From: Desulfotruncus arcticus DSM 17038
GTDB taxonomy: Bacteria; Bacillota; Desulfotomaculia; Desulfotomaculales; Desulfallaceae
Assembly: GCF_900113335.1 (NCBI RefSeq)
Contig: NZ_FOOX01000012.1
Coordinates: 114,540-178,539, forward strand
Length of the DNA stretch: 64,000 bases
Direction: 5' to 3'
Below are positions 1 through 10,347 of this stretch, piece after piece. A program made the position numbers and the translations under genes. The notes below the pieces were generated by a model. It worked only from the letters and a program-made list of their open reading frames with translations. It did no database searches and was not told the DNA's origin. Numbering within the stretch: position 1 is the stretch's first letter; every line of letters begins with the position of its first letter.

Positions 1-95
1 TGTATAAGCAAGTTTATTCTCTTTAAAGTCTTCTTATTCTGCTTTTGCCAATATAGGTAATCTTTCCATGCTTCATCTGACCAAACCTTATTCAT
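1..95 (-). CDS. YoeB/Txe-family mRNA interferase toxin, N-terminal part (cut by window edge)
   Basis: Reading leftward from an ATG at 93-95, about 31 residues are visible (MNKVWSDEAWKDYLYWQ...), the characteristic start of the YoeB/Txe RelE-fold toxins. Known members cleave mRNA in the ribosomal A site. The rest of the gene, including the catalytic C-terminus, lies outside the window. The start overlaps the stop of the upstream RelB-like antitoxin gene by 8 bases, the usual translational coupling of such pairs. The family call rests on the N-terminal pattern and the partner gene, so activity cannot be judged. Confidence 0.75.
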   Translation of the reverse strand, partial: MNKVWSDEAWKDYLYWQKQNKKTLKRINLLI

Positions 96-357
96 CGCCC
101 ACCTCAATCAAATCGTGAGCTATTCCTTTGCCATGTTCAAGTTGCTGTATGGATTTTTTCAGAACTTGCAGGTTGTAGTTATTATAAAAATCATCTGTTC
201 GGACAATAGCAAACGGTATACCATTATGAATTAAAGATTGCTTCAAAAAAAGACGGATAGCAGTCGGGATATCAAGCCCCAAATCGTTAAAAAGTGTTTC
301 TGCATCCTTTTTGAGAGCGTCATCAACTCTGATTTGGATCAAGCTACTCCGTGCCAT
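88..357 (-). CDS. RelB/DinJ-type antitoxin
   Basis: An 89-residue protein beginning MARSSLIQIRVDD, with a ribbon-helix-helix N-terminus and the TAIRLFLKQ helix typical of RelB/DinJ antitoxins. It should bind and neutralise the YoeB-like toxin encoded immediately downstream and repress the shared promoter. The start at 357 is preferred over a longer frame (to 420) because an AAGGGGG ribosome site sits just upstream and family members begin at this MxRS-type motif. Stop and toxin start overlap by 8 bases. Confidence 0.85.
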   Translation of the reverse strand: MARSSLIQIRVDDALKKDAETLFNDLGLDIPTAIRLFLKQSLIHNGIPFAIVRTDDFYNNYNLQVLKKSIQQLEHGKGIAHDLIEVGDE

Positions 358-833
358 ATAAAAAACCCCCTTAGTATATGTTTGTAATACAATTATATGA
401 CAAAAACATGCTTCTGTCAACCTAGTTGCTAGTGACCAGTATCTAGTATTCCATTTTAAAGATCTTTTTGTTAAACAATTTGAAAGATTTTGTGCTGAGC
501 CGGCTTTGTGTCCTGATGATCAACATTCACAGTGTAATGAGGGAGATGGTTGCAATTTACGAGATATACTGAACATCCTGCTTAAGCTTCCAGCAGAATC
601 GCTTTGGATGTACTATCAGAATTTTGATCCGCATATAGACTTATGCAAGGAGAAAAATATTATTAACGCGCTAAATTGCGATTTTGAGTCTGTCTTGTAT
701 GTGCTCTTACGCATCTTTTATGAGTTAAACAGTGAAAGGTGCTTGTTTTTCCCTTGTCCCTCGGGGATAAACAAAGCATCTCCTTGATTAATCCAAATAA
801 TAATCCCGTTAAAGTTATTTGAAAAGGTATCTT
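358..833. other. Intergenic stretch with one doubtful ORF
   Basis: Between the antitoxin and the next minus-strand gene. A plus-strand frame (506-787, TTG start, 93 codons, cysteine-containing) is open. It has no visible ribosome site and extends upstream without a better start, and I do not recognise its product. It may be a remnant of a larger gene. Nothing else is visible here. Confidence 0.25.
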
Positions 834-1283
834 CTATGATAATTTTATTAGGAATTCGCATACATCGTCACCCCTGCCAATCGAACGTTTAATCTCAACC
901 TGTACCGTTTTTTTCGCTGCTTTGGAAAAAACCATCTCCATCATTCCCTGAGAGCAATAGCATTGGACAGGATGAAGATCGATCATTCCCGAACGAACAA
1001 GCGGGCAGCCACATTCGTAGAAGGTGCCTCGGACTATATCCCCTTCAAATTCCCATCTTCCTTTCAGGTTCCGTTTCTCTCGCAGAGTATTCCAACCATT
1101 TATAAGATCTTCAGTTGTAGCTATTTTATTTCTCAAATAGCTTTCACATAATGAGAATAGGTCTGAAGCGCACTGCATACCAGCTGGTTTCATAATTGCG
1201 GCTTGCAAATCTTTACCGAGTTGGTCAATGCTTTCGTGCAACCCTGTTATCCACCTTTTGTTTTTGTCAATAGGCATATGCAT
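834..1283 (-). CDS. Uncharacterised Cys-rich protein coupled to the PLP enzyme
   Basis: A 149-residue protein starting MHMPIDKNKRW. The N-terminal half is helical. The C-terminal half holds CGCPLV, CYCSQG and SIGRGDDVCEF, a pattern resembling the C-terminal part of V4R-like or ATC-hydrolase-like (DUF6144-type) cysteine proteins; I cannot assign it firmly. The gene follows the trans-sulfuration enzyme with no gap: the start region abuts or overlaps its stop (TTG at 1289, ATGs at 1283 and 1277). The two are probably co-translated, which suggests, by inference only, a role linked to sulfur amino acids. Confidence 0.5.
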   Translation of the reverse strand: MHMPIDKNKRWITGLHESIDQLGKDLQAAIMKPAGMQCASDLFSLCESYLRNKIATTEDLINGWNTLREKRNLKGRWEFEGDIVRGTFYECGCPLVRSGMIDLHPVQCYCSQGMMEMVFSKAAKKTVQVEIKRSIGRGDDVCEFLIKLS

Positions 1284-1285
1284 AG

Positions 1286-2425
1286 TCAATTGCTGCTCCC
1301 TTCAAGGGCCTGCTCCAAGTCTTGGATAAGATCGCTGGCGTCCTCAATTCCTACCGAGAGCCTCAATAAAGCGTCGGTAACCCCGATTCGTTCCCTCTCG
1401 GCGGCAGACATTTTCGCATGTGAGGTAACCGCCGGAGCACAAATAGTTGACTCCACACCTCCCAGGCTCACCGCTGGACTGATCAGGCGAAGCCGCTTGA
1501 CAAATTTTGAGGCGTCCAGTTGTCTCTTGTCCAATTCAAAGGATAACATGCCGCCATAAGCCTTCATCTGTGATTTGGCGATTTCATGGCCGGGGGAATC
1601 GGGCAAACCGGGGTAATGCACCCTGCTTACACACTGATGTCCTTTGAGGAATCGGGCGATCCGCATAGCGTTCTCCGACTGGCGACCGACTCTCAAAGCC
1701 AGTGTTTTCAGACTTCGCTCAAGTAAATAGCAGGTCATGGCGTCAAGACTGCCACCCAGGTGCCGCGCCAAGGTGCGCACTCGCTCCGTTTTCTTTCGTG
1801 AAGTCACTACCAGGCCGCAGCACATATCGCTATGCCCACCCAGGTACTTGGTACCGCTGTGCACGATGATGTCTATACCGAGTTCGATGGGATTCTGATT
1901 CATCGGAGAGGCAAAGGTATTATCAATGATCGTTGTGATTTCCCGCTCCCTGGCAAACGCCGCCACTTTTCGAATGTCGATAACGCTCAGCAGGGGATTT
2001 GTCGGAGATTCGATTACGATTACCTTGGTGCGCTCCGTAGCCGCTGCGCATATTGATTCGGCGTCGGTTGATGCGAAAGAGTATCCAATCCCGATCCTTT
2101 GGAATTCACCGGTTGCAAAAGCGTGTGTTCCTCCGTATAACTCGTCCATCAACACGATATGGTCACCTGAGCCGGCAAACGAGAGAATCGCGGTGCTCAT
2201 CGCCGCCATCCCCGAGCTGAAAACAACCCCGTCTTCGGCTCCCTCAAGGGCACATACCTTTTTCACAACCGCATCCTGGTTGGGAGTATTGAAGTAGCGC
2301 GGGTAGGGAGTGTCGTCCCGGTCCAAATAGTCAAAGGCCGAAGAGGTGAAAATCGGCGTATTGATTCCCCGTGTTACGCCGTCCCGGTAGCTGCCGCTGT
2401 GTACGCATTGGGTTTCTTTTTTCAT
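1286..2425 (-). CDS. Cys/Met-metabolism PLP enzyme (cystathionine gamma-synthase / gamma-lyase family)
   Basis: A 379-residue fold-type I PLP enzyme of the Cys/Met metabolism family. Visible marks: SSGMAAMSTA for cofactor phosphate binding, DNTFASP carrying the Asp that contacts the pyridine nitrogen, and SGTKYLGGHSD with the Schiff-base lysine. C-terminal SLGGVESTICAPA and SVGIED are shared by cystathionine gamma-synthase, cystathionine lyases and methionine gamma-lyase, so the exact reaction cannot be decided. Length matches the family. The ATG at 2425 follows a CGAGGAGAG ribosome site. It is first in a two-gene unit with the Cys-rich protein at 834-1283. Confidence 0.85.
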   Translation of the reverse strand: MKKETQCVHSGSYRDGVTRGINTPIFTSSAFDYLDRDDTPYPRYFNTPNQDAVVKKVCALEGAEDGVVFSSGMAAMSTAILSFAGSGDHIVLMDELYGGTHAFATGEFQRIGIGYSFASTDAESICAAATERTKVIVIESPTNPLLSVIDIRKVAAFAREREITTIIDNTFASPMNQNPIELGIDIIVHSGTKYLGGHSDMCCGLVVTSRKKTERVRTLARHLGGSLDAMTCYLLERSLKTLALRVGRQSENAMRIARFLKGHQCVSRVHYPGLPDSPGHEIAKSQMKAYGGMLSFELDKRQLDASKFVKRLRLISPAVSLGGVESTICAPAVTSHAKMSAAERERIGVTDALLRLSVGIEDASDLIQDLEQALEGSSN

Positions 2426-2713
2426 AGATAATCCTCTCCTCGTACTTGTAATTAATACCTATTTCGTTAATTGGGAAAAAAACCTTTATTTTGCTTCAAA
2501 ACATCCTTAGTATGTTATTGGGCGCAGCATGTTTGGATACCGGTTAAGGTTTGATTCAATCTATTATTTTTCGCTCTATTATTTTTATTGCCTCCTTCGC
2601 AGCATCCCGGGCAGCAAAAAAGTCATTTCCTAATGTTAAGGTGAATCCAAAAGTTATAAGAAATTAGCATTACAGGGTTATAATTACAGTAAAAAAGGTG
2701 AGGATTAAAAACA

Positions 2714-3457
2714 TTGGCTATTAAGCAACATTATGATAACTTCCTGGCGAAATATTATTCCTGGATGTTCGGTGAATTTGACCTCAAGGTTAGGGAAAAT
2801 ATAGACTTATTTAAGGAATTTAAGCTAACTCCCTGCTTGAGCGGGCGTGCCCTCGACCTGGGTTGTGGTTCCGGGTTCCAATCTATAGCTCTGGCGACCC
2901 TTGGATTTAAAGTTCTCAGCATTGATTTGAGTTCGGTGCTGGTCACTGAACTGCGGGAAAGGTCAGTGAACTGTGATATTCAAGTTGCTCAGGACGATAT
3001 TATTAACTTTCCGCGGTACCTTCAATGCGAACGAGTTGAAATTGTTGTTTGCATGGGTGATACTTTAACCCATTTGGAGACCTTTGATAAAGTTGTGGAT
3101 TTACTCGAGAAAGTCTATCAAAGCCTTGAGAATAGCGGTAGTTTTATTTTAACCTTTCGGGATTATGGGGAAGAGCTTAATGGTGTAAACAGATTTATTC
3201 CTGTCCAAAGTGACGAGAATAGAATTTTGACTTGTTTCTTAGAATACCAATCCGGACATATAAATGTTTATGATATTATTTATACAAAAACTGAAATGGG
3301 ATGGAAAATGACTGCTAGTAGTTATAAAAAACTTCGAATAGGTGTAGATTGGGTGAAAGAAAAGTTGCAAAAACTAGGTTTCCATTTATCCTATTGTGAA
3401 TTGAGGAAAGGTTTAACTACCTTGGTTGCAGTGAAACAAAGTTGGAAACAAGGGTAG
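2714..3457 (+). CDS. Class I SAM-dependent methyltransferase
   Basis: 247 residues starting at TTG, with an AAGGTGAGG ribosome site about ten bases upstream. The Rossmann-type SAM motif I is LDLGCGSGFQS (around residue 48). An acidic motif II loop (LSIDLSS) and VVCMGDTLTHL follow, as in class I small-molecule methyltransferases. The substrate is not evident. It stands alone, divergent from the PLP-enzyme unit. The 5' flank 2426-2713 shows no riboswitch or T-box I can recognise. Confidence 0.8.
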   Translation: MAIKQHYDNFLAKYYSWMFGEFDLKVRENIDLFKEFKLTPCLSGRALDLGCGSGFQSIALATLGFKVLSIDLSSVLVTELRERSVNCDIQVAQDDIINFPRYLQCERVEIVVCMGDTLTHLETFDKVVDLLEKVYQSLENSGSFILTFRDYGEELNGVNRFIPVQSDENRILTCFLEYQSGHINVYDIIYTKTEMGWKMTASSYKKLRIGVDWVKEKLQKLGFHLSYCELRKGLTTLVAVKQSWKQG

Positions 3458-3811
3458 ATAATAATATATAATCAATTTTCCTTTTAATTTGAAATTTAGC
3501 CGGTTTTCTATTTTAAGAGGATGTTCGAAAAGATCGCTCTCAGGCATGGTCCCTCCGCGCCCTTCTATCTGATCTCGTAAGTCCCGGGCGATTTCAGCAG
3601 CTGCCACGCCGGTGACAGGACCGGTATGCTAAGGTATATAAATTAGCCCTGGGAATTACAGAGGCAATGAAAATGATGCTAAAGATAATATCCTTTGGTT
3701 GTTTCAGAGGAACCGGGCAAAGCGTACCGTGAAATAGCAGAGCGGGATATGCGGGAGTTGATTGCCGGCACTCATACACTCGACCCCGGACGATTTCCAT
3801 TAGGGTGACGG
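3458..3811. other. Gene-free stretch with possible coding remnants
   Basis: No intact gene. A minus-strand frame ending near 3413 encodes a peptide containing EIARDLRDQIEGRGG. A plus-strand frame ending at 3808 encodes KAYREIAERDMRELI. Both look protein-like but lack starts and ribosome sites, so this is probably debris of one or two lost genes. I cannot name the parents. Confidence 0.3.
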
Positions 3812-5191
3812 TTACAAGGGGAGAATAACCCGAACTTCCGTCCCCTGTCCGGGTGCACTGTCAATGATTAGCTGTCCCCGGTGCAGTTTAACGATTTCAT
3901 CACAAATGGATAAACCAATTCCGCTGCCTGCCGACGCTGTTCCCTTGTAAAATTTTTGTTTCACTTTGGGCAGTTCCGTTTGTGGAATACCGTTTCCGGT
4001 ATCGGCTATCCTGATTTGGATTTGCTCATCCCCGGCCCGGGCGCTAACCCTGACAGTTCCTCCGGAAGGGGTAAATTTAAAAGCATTATCCAACAAATTG
4101 ATGAAGACTTGTTTCAACCTGTTGGAATCAGCCTTAACCACCGGTAAATCCTGCGGAGTTTCGCATAACAGGTTAATTCCCTGCCGCCGGGCTCTGGGAT
4201 TTAATTGTTTTACGATGGAGTCCAACAGTTCCGGCAGGTAAACCGTATCCTGTTGCAGGGTAATTTTCCCCGCAGACAGTCTGGAGAAATCCAACAGTTC
4301 ATCTACCAGCAGGGTTAGCCGGTCACTCTCTCTTTCAATAATGCTCAGCCCGTCGTTTAGCTCAGCCATGTTTTTTAATCCTCCGGACCTGAGGGTCACC
4401 GCCCATCCTTTTATGGATGTTAACGGGGTGCGCAGCTCATGGGAGATGGACGCAATAAACTGGTTTTTCAATTGATCGTAACGTACTATTTCTTCCGCCA
4501 TGTAATTTAACGTATCGGCCAGCTTACCCACTTCGTCGTCATATTTTTTGACAGCCCGGGCACTAAAGCGGCCTGCGGCCATTTCCCCGGCCACCCGGGT
4601 AATTTTCTCCACCGGACCGGTGATGGTTGTAGACAACAGCACGCTGACCGCTGTGGCCAGGATCAGCACCAGCAGTCCCGTAACAATCAGTATTAAGGCT
4701 ATATTCTTAACGACTCCGTGTATCCCGGTGAGGGATGTTACAAAGCGAACTGCTCCCACCACCTGGGCACCGGATTTCAGGGGATAGGCCACAGACATGG
4801 CGGGTTCGCCGGTAACCGGCAGGTTGCCTTGCCACTGACCCAATTCTCCCGCTAGGGCCCTTTGGGTATCGGCAAAAAGCGGGTTTGGGGCAGTTGGTGC
4901 GCCCTGTGAGTCGGCCAGTACCACTCCCGGGGCGTTGATAATTTGCACCTGGGCCGCGGTGGTTGAGGAAAAAATCTCCAAAAGAGCCCCGGCTTCTCTT
5001 GCCAGATCTTTATCGGACAGATAACGTCCGTAAAAACTGCCCGCTACCTCTGCTTGTTTTTTAAGTATATCCTGTACATTATCATAATAATATTGCCTGA
5101 CCCCCAACAGCAAGAAGGTGTCCATTATGAGTACCGTGAGTAAAATCACCAGCAGGTAGCTGCCGACCAATCTTTTTTTAATGCCCTGCAA
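3812..5191 (-). CDS. Membrane sensor histidine kinase
   Basis: 459 residues. Order: transmembrane helix (about 8-30), extracytoplasmic sensor region with VRQYYYDN, second transmembrane helix (near 160-185), HAMP, HisKA with the phospho-acceptor SHELRTPLTSIKGW, then HATPase with N box (FINLLDNAFKF), DTGNGI and GSGIGL. TTG at 5191 is chosen because AAGGAGG lies just upstream; the longer ATG frame to 5239 would overlap the regulator by 62 bases. It overlaps the response-regulator stop by 14 bases, so the two are translationally coupled. It should autophosphorylate and phosphorylate that regulator. The stimulus is unknown, possibly cell-envelope state by analogy with PhoR/WalK-type kinases. Confidence 0.9.
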   Translation of the reverse strand: MQGIKKRLVGSYLLVILLTVLIMDTFLLLGVRQYYYDNVQDILKKQAEVAGSFYGRYLSDKDLAREAGALLEIFSSTTAAQVQIINAPGVVLADSQGAPTAPNPLFADTQRALAGELGQWQGNLPVTGEPAMSVAYPLKSGAQVVGAVRFVTSLTGIHGVVKNIALILIVTGLLVLILATAVSVLLSTTITGPVEKITRVAGEMAAGRFSARAVKKYDDEVGKLADTLNYMAEEIVRYDQLKNQFIASISHELRTPLTSIKGWAVTLRSGGLKNMAELNDGLSIIERESDRLTLLVDELLDFSRLSAGKITLQQDTVYLPELLDSIVKQLNPRARRQGINLLCETPQDLPVVKADSNRLKQVFINLLDNAFKFTPSGGTVRVSARAGDEQIQIRIADTGNGIPQTELPKVKQKFYKGTASAGSGIGLSICDEIVKLHRGQLIIDSAPGQGTEVRVILPL

Positions 5192-5891
5192 TTTTATCCT
5201 CCTTCCGCCAACGGTAACCAAGCCCCCATACGGTTTCAATATAAGCCGGCTTGGCAGGGCTGTCCTCGATTTTTTCCCGCAACCTCCTGATATGTACGTC
5301 TACGGTCTTGGGATCGCCGACGAAATCTTCACCCCAGGCCAGATTCAACAATCGGTCACGGCTTAAGGCCCGGTTGCCGTTTTCCAGGAAAATCTTTAAC
5401 AGGCAGTACTCCCGGGGGGTCAGGTCCAATTTCCGGTTATTTTTGTAGATGCGCCGGGCTTTGTCATCAAGTCGGAAGGGACCCTGGCAGAGAATTTGAC
5501 TGCTTGCCGGCTGGACTATTTGCATCCGCCTGAGCACGGCCCGGATTCTGGCTACCAGTTCCAGCGGGTTGAATGGTTTTATTACATAATCGTCTGCCCC
5601 CAACTCCAGCCCCATCACTTTATCCATATCCTGACTACGGGCCGTCAGCATGATCACCGCTATGCCGGGAGACTCGACCCGCAGCCGGCGGCAAACTTCA
5701 AAACCGTCCATACCCGGCAGCATGATATCCAGCACCACCAGGTGAGGCTGGAATGTCTTAGCCCTGGCCAGGGCTTCTTCCCCGCTGGCAGCCTCCATAA
5801 CCTGAAATGAATTTCGTTCCAGGTTAATGAGAATAAACCGGCGGATGGATTCTTCATCTTCCACCACGAGAATTCTTTCCTGCCCCTCCAT
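5178..5891 (-). CDS. OmpR/PhoB-family response regulator
   Basis: 237 residues. The receiver domain starts ERILVVEDEES, with the phosphorylated Asp in VVLDIMLPGMDG and the Lys in DDYVIKPF. The C-terminal winged-helix DNA-binding domain ends ETVWGLGYRW, the OmpR-family signature. The start at 5891 follows GAGGTGA; the longer frame to 5939 has no such site. It is transcribed ahead of its kinase. Confidence 0.92.
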   Translation of the reverse strand: MEGQERILVVEDEESIRRFILINLERNSFQVMEAASGEEALARAKTFQPHLVVLDIMLPGMDGFEVCRRLRVESPGIAVIMLTARSQDMDKVMGLELGADDYVIKPFNPLELVARIRAVLRRMQIVQPASSQILCQGPFRLDDKARRIYKNNRKLDLTPREYCLLKIFLENGNRALSRDRLLNLAWGEDFVGDPKTVDVHIRRLREKIEDSPAKPAYIETVWGLGYRWRKEDKIAGH

Positions 5892-6002
5892 TGTTTCACC
5901 TCGCTTATGAAAAATGGAAAACCTGTGTAAAAAGTTCACTGCTTTTTACACCAGGTTTCCCCTGCTAAAATTTGCATTAGCAACCGGCTATTTAATTAAG
6001 AA

Positions 6003-6061
6003 GACTTGGTTCAGGTGGGGTTTTGACCCCATCTGAACCTTGGTCGCACTTATTTCGAGCT
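6003..6061. repeat. Palindromic dispersed repeat, copy A
   Basis: GGTTCAGGTGGGG, a short loop, then CCCCATCTGAACC forms a long hairpin. The roughly 60-base unit, including the adjoining TCGCACTTATTTCGAG, recurs in inverted orientation at 55312-55373. It lies between the lipoprotein and response-regulator genes and could also terminate the lipoprotein transcript, though no T-run follows on the minus strand. Confidence 0.8.
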
Positions 6062-6107
6062 TACAGGCTGTCTGAAGATAAACTTCCGGCTGATTACTTG
6101 TCACAAG

Positions 6108-7382
6108 CTATAACTTTTCTAAAGCGCGTTGCACCATTGGCTGCTGTGAATAGCCGGAGTAGTTGTACCGTTTTTCGTCCTGTTTAATGATCTCCAATGA
6201 TTTTTCGTAAGCAGCTTTAGCCTTGTCAGTTTCCTTTAAGCCCGCATAGCTTTGCCCCAAATTAAAGTAGGCCATGCTTAGGTTGCCGTTTCCCTGCTCC
6301 AATACTTCGGCCGCATTGGTTAAGGTTGATCTGGCCTCCTCATATTTACCCAGCTTGTTCAGGGCTTCTCCCTTCACTATAAGCCAGTGTGAGTTCTTGG
6401 GGGCGTCGGATTTTATAGCTTCGCCTTCGGTGATGGATTTCAAGGCGTCTTCGGCTAAATTGGCCTTTACCTGGATACGGGCCAGGTTATACCAATAAAA
6501 TGGATCTTCGGGTATTTCCTTGACGTTCTCCCGGTAGAAAGCGACGACTTTCTTATAATAATGGGGGTAAAGATCTTCGGCGGGCGCCCATCCTGTATCC
6601 GAGCCAAACTTTTCCCAGCGCAATACTGCACAACCGGGATAATAGTGTTCTTCTCCGGAATCAGAATTATAGACTTTTTCTCCGCGGGAATCAAGGTGGT
6701 GCCACAGGGCCAGAGCTGCCTTTTTGCCGGTATCTTCCTGGTCGGGTGCATTGAGGACATCCATTTTTTCATAACCCCTGCTAGATTCCTCCATAAGTGT
6801 CAGGGTGCCTTGCCATTGCCCGTTTCTAATCTCATTCCCGGCGGCGTCAAAAGCCACACCGCCCCCGCCACCCGACTCGTTGCCCTGCCAGGCAAAGATG
6901 TCCAGGCCACAGTGTTCCACGCCATTCGCATTTTGGGGGTCCATTGCCCAACCCAGCAGCAGTTCCGGCCGGCCGTCCCCGGTGATATCGGCAAAGCTGG
7001 CATGGTCTAGAGCAATTCCCAACGCCTCGTTTAGCTCCCAGACTTTTTGCCACTTGTTTTGCTGTTCCTGTAACAGAACCGCTCCCAATTCGCCGGGGTT
7101 TTGCCCCACGCGGTAGGTGGCCAGCAGTTCGGCCTTACCATCGCCATCCAGGTCCCGCTGCTGGATGGACTTGGTCCCGCCGGGATTTTTCGGCGTTTCC
7201 AGCTTGGCTCCGGACGGCAAAAACTTTTGCACCACGGTTTTTAACGGGTCGCTGTCCAGGGTTTGCGCGCCGGCCAACTGGGGCGCCATAATCGTACTTT
7301 CCGGCGACGGCAACATCGAGCAGCCGCTGACCAACAAGCCCCCTGATAATAGCAACCCTGACAGCAATAGTTTCCAGTTCAT
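6108..7382 (-). CDS. Lipoprotein with FG-GAP-like and TPR repeats
   Basis: 424 residues with a lipoprotein signal peptide (MNWKLLLSGLLLSGG, lipobox LVSGC), so probably anchored outside the cytoplasmic membrane. The first half holds repeat-type segments with DLDGDGKAELL and DITGDGRPELLL, typical of FG-GAP/VCBS calcium-binding blades. The C-terminal third is TPR-like (YWYNLARIQVKANLAEDAL, SMAYFNLGQSYAGLKETDKA). GAGGGGG precedes the ATG. It lies upstream of, and on the same strand as, the two-component genes, which may mean a common envelope function. No enzymatic motif is seen. Confidence 0.75.
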   Translation of the reverse strand: MNWKLLLSGLLLSGGLLVSGCSMLPSPESTIMAPQLAGAQTLDSDPLKTVVQKFLPSGAKLETPKNPGGTKSIQQRDLDGDGKAELLATYRVGQNPGELGAVLLQEQQNKWQKVWELNEALGIALDHASFADITGDGRPELLLGWAMDPQNANGVEHCGLDIFAWQGNESGGGGGVAFDAAGNEIRNGQWQGTLTLMEESSRGYEKMDVLNAPDQEDTGKKAALALWHHLDSRGEKVYNSDSGEEHYYPGCAVLRWEKFGSDTGWAPAEDLYPHYYKKVVAFYRENVKEIPEDPFYWYNLARIQVKANLAEDALKSITEGEAIKSDAPKNSHWLIVKGEALNKLGKYEEARSTLTNAAEVLEQGNGNLSMAYFNLGQSYAGLKETDKAKAAYEKSLEIIKQDEKRYNYSGYSQQPMVQRALEKL

Positions 7383-7559
7383 ATGTATCCCCCTCTTAAC
7401 ACTATTTTTTCAAACTGACTTTCCGGTACCAGAAGTTACCTTAAGTATAAATCCTTTGAAGAAAAAAAGGGTTATGGAAGGGTTAAAAATGGTTACTAAA
7501 AGATTACACTGAGGCACCATGTCATATTTTTAATTAAGTAAAGTATTAAAAAACAAACC

Positions 7560-7588
7560 TTGACAGATCTATCCGGCCTTCATATAAT
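7560..7588 (+). promoter_or_regulatory. SigmaA-type promoter for greA
   Basis: TTGACA at 7560-7565, 17-base spacer, TATAAT at 7583-7588: a full consensus match. The start would be near 7595, leaving a leader of about 165 bases before greA. Confidence 0.8.
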
Positions 7589-7613
7589 GTTATGGATAAA
7601 AGCAGAACAATGG

Positions 7614-7646
7614 GCACTGCGAAAAGCTTTTTTTTGCAGTGCTTTT
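7614..7646 (+). promoter_or_regulatory. Hairpin in the greA leader, attenuator-like
   Basis: GCACTGC (7614-7620) pairs with GCAGTGC (7636-7642). An inner A-run/T-run can extend the stem, and TTTT follows. It lies only about 20 bases after the predicted transcription start, so it could release short leader transcripts. The T-run is short, so this is a candidate only. Confidence 0.5.
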
Positions 7647-7760
7647 AAAATAATCTGGAAGTTTTAACCGCAGCATACTTTATTCTCCAGGTTTTTATAG
7701 AATAATTAAAAGCGAATAACATATATTGTTCTGTAAATTGACTTTAAGGAGATAGAATTT

Positions 7761-8234
7761 ATGACCAACAAGGAAGTTATTCTCACTATAGAAGGCCTGA
7801 AAAAGCTTGAGGAAGAACTTGAAAGTTTAAAATCTGTAAAAAGGCGCGAGGTTGCGGCCAGAATCAAGCAGGCTATTGAATTTGGCGATATTAGTGAGAA
7901 CTCTGAGTACGAAGACGCCAAAAATGAGCAAGCTTTTATCGAAGGCCGGATTTTAACTCTTGAAAAAATGCTGCGCAACGCTAAAATAATAGATGATGAA
8001 AATCTTGGCACCGAGGTTGTCTCCATCGGCTCCACGGTGCTTTTGCGCGATATGGAATTCGGCGAGGAATTTAAATGTACCATTGTTGGTTCGGCAGAAG
8101 CCGATCCCGGTAATAATAAAATTTCCAACGAGTCCCCGGTGGGCAAAGCCATACTGGGCATGCCCAAGGGTGAAACCGTAGAAGTTTCCGTACCGGCCGG
8201 GTTTTTGAAATATCAAATTGTTGATATTTTTTAA
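7761..8234 (+). CDS. greA: Transcription elongation factor GreA
   Basis: 157 residues, standard GreA length. The N-terminal coiled coil contains [18 protein letters not shown], which places the acidic tip that enters the RNA polymerase secondary channel to stimulate cleavage of backtracked RNA. The FKBP-like C-terminal domain ends with PVGKAILG and [15 protein letters not shown] precedes the ATG. It is followed by lysS after 43 bases, as in many Firmicutes, so the two are probably cotranscribed from the promoter at 7560. Confidence 0.96.
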   Translation: MTNKEVILTIEGLKKLEEELESLKSVKRREVAARIKQAIEFGDISENSEYEDAKNEQAFIEGRILTLEKMLRNAKIIDDENLGTEVVSIGSTVLLRDMEFGEEFKCTIVGSAEADPGNNKISNESPVGKAILGMPKGETVEVSVPAGFLKYQIVDIF

Positions 8235-8256
8235 TTTTTTCAGCTAAAGTTTGTGA

Positions 8257-9783
<1,527 letters not shown>

Positions 9784-9931
9784 TGCAGCGATTACAAAAG
9801 TCCTGAAACGAAAACTAACGGCTTTAAAGCAAAAGTGATTTACGTATATAGCACTATCGGTTGATAACTAAATTCTCGTCAGGGCTTTTGTGTCAAAGCT
9901 GTACGTTCTCAATCGGACTAGTGCATTAGTT

Positions 9932-9984
9932 GGGGACATTCCTCCGACCTCAAAGCTATAACCCCGGAGAGGAGGTGTGTCCCC
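9932..9984. repeat. Inverted repeat with GGGGACA arms
   Basis: GGGGACA (9932-9938) and CCTCC pair with GGAGG and TGTCCCC (9978-9984), giving a long hairpin between lysS and the tRNA operon. There is no T-run after it. A related, shorter GGGGACACACCCC unit lies at about 57514-57545 before bioA. The remaining sequence 9784-10088 shows no gene. Confidence 0.6.
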
Positions 9985-10088
9985 TATCCTTATTAATGAG
10001 TGTTTTACCTAATAAGATATAAACTAATTACATTGCCCAAAAGCGTGTGAGAATTTATATGTCAAGGCACTAGTGGCATAAACTGTTA

Positions 10089-10117
10089 TTGACAACCCGG
10101 GTGCACTATGATAATAT
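10089..10117 (+). promoter_or_regulatory. SigmaA-type promoter of the Ile-Ala-Asn tRNA operon
   Basis: TTGACA at 10089-10094, 17-base spacer, TAATAT at 10112-10117, about 60 bases ahead of tRNA-Ile. Confidence 0.7.
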
Positions 10118-10176
10118 TTAAAACCGAGGCGCCAACAAGTTATCCCACCGTATGGGCGGGTAATGGCAACGGGTCC

Positions 10177-10253
<77 letters not shown>

Positions 10254-10347
10254 CACATTGGAAATTGGAGTTTGGAAGTTAGAAGTTAGAGATTGAGAAT
10301 TGAAAATTGGATGTTGGATACTATAAATAGTGTCCGGCCCCGGTTAC

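Noticed and set aside
506..787. 93-codon plus-strand ORF from TTG as a gene
   Set aside because: No ribosome site, no recognisable family, and the frame runs on upstream without a proper start; kept only as a doubtful stretch.
3413..3800. Two minus-strand ORFs between the methyltransferase and the kinase
   Set aside because: No ribosome sites, short, and one overlaps the methyltransferase end; more likely remnants or chance frames.
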